A stretch of DNA of 64,000 nt. It comes from Anaerolineae bacterium (GTDB lineage Bacteria > Chloroflexota > Anaerolineae > DRVO01). The notes below the pieces were generated by a model. The model ran no database searches. It saw only the letters and a program-made list of their open reading frames with translations, and was not told the DNA's origin. A program made the translations under genes and the position numbers. Below are positions 57,904 to 64,000 of the stretch, piece by piece. The DNA lies in the NCBI GenBank assembly GCA_013178015.1, contig JABLXR010000002.1:1-64000 (forward strand), in the 5' to 3' direction. Each line of letters opens with the position of its first letter. Within the stretch, counting starts at the first letter, position 1.

Positions 57904-58827
57904 TTGGCACGCACGCGACGTCTTCGCATCCATGGCGTCATTCCAGCGATGGTCACGCCTCTCAAGGAGGACCGGATAAACGAGCCCGCCCTGCGCCGGC
58001 TGGTGGACTACCTTATCGAGGGCGGCGTCCACGGGCTGTTTCCTACTGGCAGCCAGGGGGAGTTCTATGCCCTCACGGCGGACGAGCGCCGCCAGGTATG
58101 GGAGGTGACACTGGACCAGGCGGCTGGCCGGGTGCCGGTCTACGCCGGCACTGGGGCCGTCACCACCGGTGAGGCAGTGGCTCTAGCTCGCCTGGCGGAG
58201 AAGGTAGGGATTGACGCCATCTCGGTGCTTACGCCCTACTTCGTCACCCTATCGGCGCGTGAGCTAGAGGAGCATTACCGACGCATCGCCGGCGTGACTG
58301 CCCTCCCCCTGCTGCTCTACAACAACCCTGACCGGACGGGCAACCGCCTGAGCCTGGATACCGTAGTGCGCCTGGCCGAGGTGGAAAACATAGCGGGCAT
58401 CAAGGACTCCAGTGGGGACATGACCCTGCTGGCGGAGTACGTCCGCTGTACTCCCGATGACTTCGCGGTGCTGGCCGGCCGGGACACCCTCATCTACGGC
58501 GCCCTGGCCTACGGTGCCGCCGGGGCCATCGCGGCCACAGCCAACGTGGCACCGGCGCTAGTGGCTAGCATCTATGACCGCTTCCGTGCCGGCGACACTC
58601 AGGGGTCCCTCCGGGCGCAGCGCGACCTGGCGCCCCTGCGGATGGCCTTCTCGCTCGGTTCCTTCCCGGTGGTGATCAAGGAGGCACTGGACATGCTGGG
58701 GCTGGAGGCGGGGCCAGCGCGCCCGCCGGTGGGTCCGCTGGGCGAGGCCGAGCGCCGTCAGCTCCGCTCGGTGCTGGACGGCATGGGGCTGCTGACCGGG
58801 CCACGGGTGGCGCCCGAGAGAAGGTAA
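57904..58827 (+). CDS. DapA-family (dihydrodipicolinate synthase/N-acetylneuraminate lyase-like) aldolase
   Basis: A 307-residue class I aldolase-fold protein. It has HGVIPAMVTPLKEDRINEPA, the GxxGE-type pocket GLFPTGSQGEFYALTADER, the catalytic tyrosine in LPLLLYNNPDRTG and the Schiff-base lysine in IAGIKDSSGDMTLL. The family includes DHDP synthase, NAL and keto-deoxy-sugar aldolases. No other lysine gene is near, so a sugar-acid aldolase is possible. The TTG start at 57904 is supported by AGGAGG five bases upstream; in-frame ATG codons before it lie in the heptamer array. Confidence 0.85.
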   Translation: MARTRRLRIHGVIPAMVTPLKEDRINEPALRRLVDYLIEGGVHGLFPTGSQGEFYALTADERRQVWEVTLDQAAGRVPVYAGTGAVTTGEAVALARLAEKVGIDAISVLTPYFVTLSARELEEHYRRIAGVTALPLLLYNNPDRTGNRLSLDTVVRLAEVENIAGIKDSSGDMTLLAEYVRCTPDDFAVLAGRDTLIYGALAYGAAGAIAATANVAPALVASIYDRFRAGDTQGSLRAQRDLAPLRMAFSLGSFPVVIKEALDMLGLEAGPARPPVGPLGEAERRQLRSVLDGMGLLTGPRVAPERR

Positions 58828-61179
58828 GTGCCCCGCACCTGGCGGCTGAGCCTAGGCGTGGCGGCAGCCCTCGGAATCGCCTTCGTGGCGACGGCCGCTG
58901 CCGTTCTATGGGACCTACCCGACCCTTGGCGCCTGCTCGAACGGGCGCCGGCCGCCAGCGTGCTCATCTACGACCGCAACGGCGTGGTCCTGTACGAGGC
59001 GCTGCCCGTTCACGGCGGACGGAGCCGTCCCCTGTCGCTAGCGGACGCCCCTCCCTATCTCATCCAGGCCACCCTGGCCACCGAGGATGCCGGCTTCTAC
59101 CGGCATCCGGGGGTGGACCTGGTAGGAGTAGCCCGGGCCCTCTACTACAGCGTGCGCAGCGGGCGGGTGGTGGCTGGCGGAAGCACCATCACCCAGCAGG
59201 TAGCTCGCAACTTGCTGTTGCCCGAGGACCGGTACGAGCGGACCCTGCGCCGGAAGCTGCGGGAGGCGGTACTGGCCCTCATCATCGAGGCGGGGCGTAG
59301 CAAGGACGAGATCCTGGAGCTGTACCTCAACAGCACCTTCTACGGTCGGCTGTCTTACGGCGCCGAGGCCGCCAGCCTGGCGTTCTTCGGCAAGCCCCTT
59401 GCCTCTCTGGACCTGGCCGAGTGCGCCTTCCTGGCCGGGCTGCCCCAGGCCCCCAGCCTCTACGCCCCCGAGGCTGGCGACGCCTGGCGGGGCCGGCAGC
59501 GGGTGGTGCTGGACCTGATGGTCCGGCAGGGCTTCATCACTGCTGAGGAGGCCGCCATGGCGGCGCGAGAGCCCCTGCGCTTCGTGGCCGCCGGTGGCCT
59601 GCGCGTGTACACCACCCTCGACCTAGCCTCCCAGGAACAGGCGCGACTGGTGGTCGAGCGCTGCCTGGAGTCGGTGAACCGGGACCCCAGAGTGCATGTA
59701 AGCAACGCTGCCGTACTGGCGCTGGATCTTTCGGATGGCGCCATCCGAGTGATGATAGGGAGCGCCGATTACTTTGACGACAGCATTGCCGGGGCGGTGA
59801 ACGCGACACTGGCGCCGCGACAGCCCGGCTCCGCCATCAAGCCTCTGACCTACGCCGCCGCCTTCGAAGCTGGCTACACCCCCGCCAGCATGATGCTGGA
59901 CGTGCCTTCCACCTTCATCACGGCGGAAGGGGAACCGTACGTGCCTGTCAACTTCGACTTCACCTACCGGGGGCCGGTCCTGCTGCGGGAGGCACTGGGG
60001 TCCTCCTATAACGTGGTCGCGGTTAGGCTACTGGATGCAGTGGGGCTGCCGGCCCTGCAGGACATGGCCCGGCGGTTGGGGGTAGTCTCCTTGGGCACCG
60101 CCGATCGACTGGGGCTGGCGGCCACGCTGGGGGGGACAGAGGTGAGCCTGTTGGAGCTCACCCGGGCTTACGCGGCGTTTGGCCGAGGCGGCCGGCCGGT
60201 CGAGCCCTATGCCATTCTTCGGGTGACGGACGACCGGGGGCAATTGCTGTGGGAAGCGGCGAGGCACGACCCCCAGCCGGTCATCAGCCCTCAAGTTGCC
60301 TACCTCATTACCGATATCCTTAAGGACGATAAGGCTCGCATCCCCACCTTCGGCGAGGGGAGCGTGCTGGCGCTGTCGCGTCCGGCGGCGGTGAAGACGG
60401 GTACCACCACCGATAGCCGAGACAACTGGACCGTCGGCTACACGCCCCAGATGGTGGTGGGGGTATGGGCGGGCAACAGCGATGGCTCCGGTATGGGGCC
60501 GGTCTCGGGCGTGGAGGGAGCGGCCCCCATCTGGCGCGGAGTGATGGAGGCGCTCCATCGAGGAATGCCTGAGCAGGACTTCGTTGAGCCTCCCGGCCTG
60601 GTGCGGGCAGAGGTGTGCGCCCTCAGCGGGTTGTTGCCCGGCCCGGACTGCCCCCATCGCCGGCTCGAGCTATTCATTGCCGGCACTGAGCCCGAGAGGC
60701 AGTGTGACCTGCACCGGCTGATCCCGGATGACGAGGGCCAGGACGGCAGCGCCGGTGGGGCCGAGGGGCACGTGGCCGCCGTCCTGCCTGAGGAGGCCCA
60801 GGCGTGGGCCGACGCGCGTGGGTTCCCCCGGGCTCCGGCGCTTGAGGTCGCTACCGAGGTGCCGCCGGCGGTACGGCTGGTGCAGCCAGACCCTCACCGC
60901 GTGTACGAGCTGGCCGCCGACCTGCCCCTCAGCAGCCAGCGGGTGGCGGTAGAGGCTAGCGTGCCCGCCGGCGTCCCGGTGCGCACTGTGCGGCTCATGG
61001 TGGATGGGCAGGTGTTGGCGCAGCTAGATCGCCCTCCGTATCGGGTCCTGTGGCTCTTGGAGCCAGGCGAGCACGTCTTCGCAGCTGAGGTAGAGACAGA
61101 ACAGGGAAAGGTGTGGACATCCGACCCAGTTCCGGTTACCGTGGCTCGAGGTGGAGCCCAGCCCGAGGCGTCTCGTTGA
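58828..61179 (+). CDS. class A penicillin-binding protein (transglycosylase/transpeptidase)
   Basis: A 783-residue peptidoglycan synthase. TM anchor (VAAALGIAFVATAAAVLWDL), GT51 domain with catalytic Glu86 in ATEDAGFYRHPG and GGSTITQQVARNLLL, then a transpeptidase domain. The latter has Ser335-x-x-Lys338 in PGSAIKPL, SYN at 393-395 and KTG at 523-525 (AVKTGTTTDSRDNWTVGYTP). After a linker, a C-terminal beta domain (PVRTVRLMVDGQVLAQLDRP) resembles the BiPBP_C/PbpC end. GTG 58828 directly follows the aldolase stop, so the two are one unit. Presence of peptidoglycan synthesis fits the LCP and sortase genes nearby. Confidence 0.92.
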   Translation: MPRTWRLSLGVAAALGIAFVATAAAVLWDLPDPWRLLERAPAASVLIYDRNGVVLYEALPVHGGRSRPLSLADAPPYLIQATLATEDAGFYRHPGVDLVGVARALYYSVRSGRVVAGGSTITQQVARNLLLPEDRYERTLRRKLREAVLALIIEAGRSKDEILELYLNSTFYGRLSYGAEAASLAFFGKPLASLDLAECAFLAGLPQAPSLYAPEAGDAWRGRQRVVLDLMVRQGFITAEEAAMAAREPLRFVAAGGLRVYTTLDLASQEQARLVVERCLESVNRDPRVHVSNAAVLALDLSDGAIRVMIGSADYFDDSIAGAVNATLAPRQPGSAIKPLTYAAAFEAGYTPASMMLDVPSTFITAEGEPYVPVNFDFTYRGPVLLREALGSSYNVVAVRLLDAVGLPALQDMARRLGVVSLGTADRLGLAATLGGTEVSLLELTRAYAAFGRGGRPVEPYAILRVTDDRGQLLWEAARHDPQPVISPQVAYLITDILKDDKARIPTFGEGSVLALSRPAAVKTGTTTDSRDNWTVGYTPQMVVGVWAGNSDGSGMGPVSGVEGAAPIWRGVMEALHRGMPEQDFVEPPGLVRAEVCALSGLLPGPDCPHRRLELFIAGTEPERQCDLHRLIPDDEGQDGSAGGAEGHVAAVLPEEAQAWADARGFPRAPALEVATEVPPAVRLVQPDPHRVYELAADLPLSSQRVAVEASVPAGVPVRTVRLMVDGQVLAQLDRPPYRVLWLLEPGEHVFAAEVETEQGKVWTSDPVPVTVARGGAQPEASR

Positions 61180-61205
61180 CGTTGCGAGCCTGCGGGGCGT
61201 AGTAT
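61176..61205 (+). promoter_or_regulatory. sigma70-like promoter of the GlmL-like gene
   Basis: TTGACG (61176-61181) overlaps the PBP stop codon and TAGTAT (61200-61205) lies 18 bases on, predicting a start about 50 bases before GTG 61259. Confidence 0.5.
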
Positions 61206-61258
61206 GGTGGGCCGCCCGCCCTCACGGGAGACCGGCTAGCCCTTTCGGCGGAGGTGGA

Positions 61259-62989
61259 GTGACTCGGGAACCTGAATCCATGCTTGCCCTCGATGTGGGC
61301 AACGCCTACGTCAAAGCCACCTTGGTGGATCGCGTGGGAGACGCCCACCGCTTCGTGGCGCGGGGAGTGGCCCCGCAGATCGCTAGCGTAGCGTCGGTCG
61401 GAGCGCTGCGGGCGCCGCTGTTGGCCTGCGTTGGCGACCTCGAAGACGTGTCAGGGCGAAGGCTGGCCGATCGGGAAGGGCGGCCCATCGTGCCCGAGCA
61501 GCTCGGCGTGGGAGTGGACGCGGTAGGTGGGGTGGTGAGCGTGCTCGGCCCTCTGGAGGTGGCCGTATGCTCCCTCAAGACGGACGCGAACCTGCAGTAC
61601 GCCGAGGGAGCACTCCATTCGGTAGCCAGTGCGGTGGTGGCGCGGATCACCGGTCAGGAGATAGCAGCGCGCCGGGGGGCTTTTGAGAGCTTCGCCCAGA
61701 CCATCCGGAACCGTCCCCCTCACGTATTGCTGCTGGTAGGGGGGGATGAGCGAAAGCCGGACCGGGCGGTCGTCGCTATGGCCGAGGCTCTGGCGGTGGC
61801 CGTGTCTCTCTTGCGGCCGGACCAGAGGCCCACCCTCCTGTATGCCGGGCCCCAGGCGCTCCGCCAGGCCATCACCTCGGCCGCGGCCGAGAGCATGCCC
61901 GTGCGCATGGTTCAATGCCCGGCGCCCGATGGGAGGTCCGCGGACCTGGGGCCTCTGCGGCGGGAGCTGGATCTGCTTCACTTGTCCCTGCTGGGTAGCG
62001 ACGGCAAGGGCCTAGAGGCCGTCTGGCGCTGGTGTGGTGGTCGAGTGACCTCAGTGGGGCAGGCCATGCTGCGGGCTTACAGCCAGCACGAAGTTGACGT
62101 CCTGGCTGCGGACGTGGGCTCCCTGAGTACCGTGCTGGTGCGGACCGGGCACGGGCAGGTCCTGGTGGAGCGGGGCTGCGGCGTGGGTCAGGGGGCGCAG
62201 CCGTTGCTCCGGCGCATCGGTGCCGAGCGATTGCTGCGCTGGGTGGCCTCCGAGGGCGTGGGCGAGGCAGAGGTCACCGATTGGTCCCTCAACCGTCAAC
62301 TGCGCCCCTGGCTGCGTGCGGCCACCCCGGGGGAAACAGAGATCGAACTGGCCTGTGCCCGCGAGGCTCTGGCAGCGGCGCGCCAAGGAGCTGCCGCTGC
62401 GTGGCCCGAGGGCTGGGACTACCCCGACTCTCTGCCGCCGAGGGTGGACATGGTAGTGGGTGGCGGGGCCGTACTCGGTCGCTACCACTCCTTGGGACGA
62501 GCTGCTGCCGTTCTAATTGACGGCCTGCAGCCTGTGGGCGTGTGCCGTCTGGCCCTGGACTGGGGCAACCTGGCCACCGGCCTGGGGGCGCTGGCCGAGC
62601 TCAACCCGGCTGCCGTTCTGTCCGTCCTGGAGCGCGACGGGGTGTTGCTGCTGGGAACCCTGGTAGCTCCGGTGGGCCGGTCCCGCTTTGGCCGGGAGGT
62701 TGTTCGGCTTACGGTCACGGGGCCGGGCAGCCAGACGGCGGAGCTCAAGGTGTCGGCCGGGGACCTAATCCGCTTGCCGCTGGCCCCGGGAGCGCGCGCC
62801 CGAGCCACCATCCGCCCCGCTCGCGGCTATGACGTAGGGGCCGGTCGAGGGCAGGGGCTGGAGGTGGAGGTCGAGGGAGGACCGCTAGGGTTAGTGATCG
62901 ACGCCCGGGGCCGTCCCCTACCGGAGAACGAGAACCCGGCCGACCGTCGGCGATTGCTGCGGCGCTGGCTGCAGGCGCTGGAGGCATAG
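61259..62989 (+). CDS. GlmL/MutL-like ASKHA-fold protein
   Basis: A 576-residue protein resembling glutamate mutase-associated GlmL/MutL (PF13941), an actin/Hsp70-fold ATPase. The N-terminal phosphate-1 motif is MLALDVGNAYVKATLVD; a second half begins VDVLAADVGSLSTVLVRTGH and carries VDMVVGGGAVLGRY (adenosine motif). The final 110 residues form a beta-rich extension (REVVRLTVTGPGSQTAELKV). No mutase subunits are nearby, so the classic role in mutase reactivation is unproven. GTG 61259 follows GGAGG; the in-frame ATG at 61280 is an alternative. The next gene starts 2 bp on and is probably its partner. Confidence 0.72.
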   Translation: MTREPESMLALDVGNAYVKATLVDRVGDAHRFVARGVAPQIASVASVGALRAPLLACVGDLEDVSGRRLADREGRPIVPEQLGVGVDAVGGVVSVLGPLEVAVCSLKTDANLQYAEGALHSVASAVVARITGQEIAARRGAFESFAQTIRNRPPHVLLLVGGDERKPDRAVVAMAEALAVAVSLLRPDQRPTLLYAGPQALRQAITSAAAESMPVRMVQCPAPDGRSADLGPLRRELDLLHLSLLGSDGKGLEAVWRWCGGRVTSVGQAMLRAYSQHEVDVLAADVGSLSTVLVRTGHGQVLVERGCGVGQGAQPLLRRIGAERLLRWVASEGVGEAEVTDWSLNRQLRPWLRAATPGETEIELACAREALAAARQGAAAAWPEGWDYPDSLPPRVDMVVGGGAVLGRYHSLGRAAAVLIDGLQPVGVCRLALDWGNLATGLGALAELNPAAVLSVLERDGVLLLGTLVAPVGRSRFGREVVRLTVTGPGSQTAELKVSAGDLIRLPLAPGARARATIRPARGYDVGAGRGQGLEVEVEGGPLGLVIDARGRPLPENENPADRRRLLRRWLQALEA

Positions 62990-62991
62990 TC

Positions 62992-64000
62992 GTGCCGGTT
63001 GTGGGTGAGACGGTGGTCTGCAGGCGATGCGTGTACGGGGAGCGTTTCCGCCTGCCCGGACCGGGGCGAATAGTGGTCAGCACCGGCGACCTGGTGACGC
63101 CTGCAGACGTGGTGGGCTACATCGTGGAGCGGGGTCCGGTCAGGGTGGTCGATCTAGCCTCCGAGCTAGGCGTCGCTCCGCGGCGGGTGTCGCAGTGTCT
63201 GGTCATCAAGGAAGGCCAGTCGGTGCGGGCGGGCGAGCTGCTGGCCCGGCGGGAGGCTTGGCCCCGGCCGCGGGAAGTGAGGGCACCGGAGAACGCTCGC
63301 GCCATGGCTCTGGGGGGCGGCATGGCCCTTCTGGAAGGATTTCCCACCGAGGTTCCGGTGCGTGGCTGCCTTCCTGGCCGGGTGGGCGAGACCTACCCTG
63401 GGTCGGGAATGGAGGTGGAGGGGAGGGGAGCCGTGATCGTCGCTGCCGCCCTCCTGGGGAGCGAGTTCTCTGGCCCGCTGAAGATGGTTGGTCCGGTGCC
63501 GGAGAGAGTGTTGCGCCCCGAGCACGTAGATGCCACCGCCCACGGCGCCGTGCTAGTGGGCGGGATAGGGGAGGACCCAGCGGCGCTGACCCGGGCGGCC
63601 GAGTTCGGGGCCCAGGGAGTGGTCTTGGGTGGGGTGCCGGGGGCATGGGCTGAAACCCGGCTGCCGCTGCCTGTCGCGGTGGTGGAGGGTTTCGGCCGGG
63701 TGCCCATGAACCGGTTGGCCTTCGACCTCATGAATGAGATAGCGGGTAGTGTCGTGTATGTTCTGCGGCGAGGGAGTCGGTGTTGGCTCCTGTCGCCTCA
63801 AGACGTCGAGCCAGAGGGGCGCTTCGACCCTGTGGCGGTGAGGCGGCTCGAGGCGGAGGCTGAAGTCCGTCTGGTTGCTGGACCTCAGGCCGGGTCCATC
63901 GGTCGCGTAGTGGAGATACTGGCAGGGAGTGGCGAGGCGATCGTACAATTGGGCGGCAAGAGAGTGACCGCTCTGGTGGCGAACTGCGAGTTGGTCTTCC
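62992..64000 (+). CDS. protein of unknown function with C-terminal KOW-like domain, 3' end outside the window
   Basis: A GTG at 62992, two bases after the GlmL-like stop, opens a frame that stays open to the end of the window (336 codons), starting VPVVGETVVCRRCVYGERFR. The first 130 residues contain two small beta-rich modules (GRIVVSTGDLVTPADVVGYI; KEGQSVRAGELLARR), recalling barrel-sandwich/biotinyl-like folds. A central alpha/beta part contains HGAVLVGGIGEDPAALTRAA. The visible end, RLVAGPQAGSIGRVVEIL then NCELVF, resembles a KOW motif. Tight spacing indicates co-translation with the GlmL-like protein. No named family was recognised. Confidence 0.7.
   Translation, partial: MPVVGETVVCRRCVYGERFRLPGPGRIVVSTGDLVTPADVVGYIVERGPVRVVDLASELGVAPRRVSQCLVIKEGQSVRAGELLARREAWPRPREVRAPENARAMALGGGMALLEGFPTEVPVRGCLPGRVGETYPGSGMEVEGRGAVIVAAALLGSEFSGPLKMVGPVPERVLRPEHVDATAHGAVLVGGIGEDPAALTRAAEFGAQGVVLGGVPGAWAETRLPLPVAVVEGFGRVPMNRLAFDLMNEIAGSVVYVLRRGSRCWLLSPQDVEPEGRFDPVAVRRLEAEAEVRLVAGPQAGSIGRVVEILAGSGEAIVQLGGKRVTALVANCELVF

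Noticed and set aside
57904-58827. Firm annotation as dapA (4-hydroxy-tetrahydrodipicolinate synthase)
   Set aside because: The family motifs fit DapA, but they also fit sugar-acid aldolases and NAL. No lysine-pathway neighbour supports a specific choice.

Overview
The window is 64 kb of GC-rich DNA that is almost entirely chromosomal coding sequence, with frequent GTG and TTG starts. The best guess is an uncultured Chloroflexota (Anaerolineae-like) bacterium. This rests on remembered family distributions, not on a search: an SBBP beta-propeller exoprotein ending in FLPLVLR, tandem FAD-dependent oxidoreductases next to UroD-like proteins, a DUF5719-like surface protein, and a GlmL/MutL-like ASKHA protein beside a class A PBP. 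No rRNA, tRNA, CRISPR array, insertion sequence or prophage gene was seen.

Layout. (1) 1-8.2 kb, plus strand: the tail of one and three complete tandem copies of an FAD-dependent oxidoreductase, two UroD-like proteins, an SDR dehydrogenase and a broken HpcH/HpaI aldolase. The copies share long blocks that look identical even at silent sites. (2) 8.2-23.4 kb, minus strand: a CorC/HlyC membrane protein, an SBBP exoprotein, then a probable sensory block. That block holds a PAS-GAF histidine kinase with its NarL-type regulator, two sugar-type solute-binding proteins with no permease or ATPase, a Cache protein with a PP2C/SpoIIE-like domain that has lost its metal-binding motifs, and a multi-TM GAF protein. 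(3) 23.4-25.4 kb: gene-poor DNA with a decayed LamG gene and hairpins. (4) 25.4-28.9 kb, plus strand: an MBL-fold protein with an altered metal motif, signal peptidase I, a Gfo/Idh/MocA dehydrogenase and a membrane TPR protein. (5) 29-38.9 kb, minus strand: three membrane proteins resembling highly diverged complex I/Mrp subunits, a complete ECF transporter (T, A, A, S), another Gfo/Idh/MocA protein, a membrane ClpP-class protease and a rhomboid protease. (6) 39.4-48.1 kb: sortase, a GH39-like secreted glycosidase, a DUF5719-like surface protein, an LCP protein and a GHL10-like lipid- or membrane-anchored glycosidase. (7) 48.3-54.2 kb: a LacI regulator with a palindromic operator, followed by what looks like the Thermotoga-type myo-inositol pathway (iolM, iolN, iolO, with iolG convergent). 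(8) 54.4-64 kb, plus strand: housekeeping dnaX-ybaB-recR, a HAD phosphatase, a DapA-family aldolase, a class A PBP, a GlmL-like protein and a KOW-containing partner that runs off the end.

The most unusual signal is not a gene. From 28.9 to 57.9 kb, eleven intergenic gaps hold a two-armed array. Most are short degenerate words with a strict period of 7 or 8 bases; on the far side of a short loop the reverse-complement words follow. The words differ from locus to locus, but the architecture is constant. Some loci share an outer end (CCACAGAGACACGGAG) and an 18-base loop core. The arrays often supply the stop codon, C-terminal tail or N-terminal extension of neighbouring genes.
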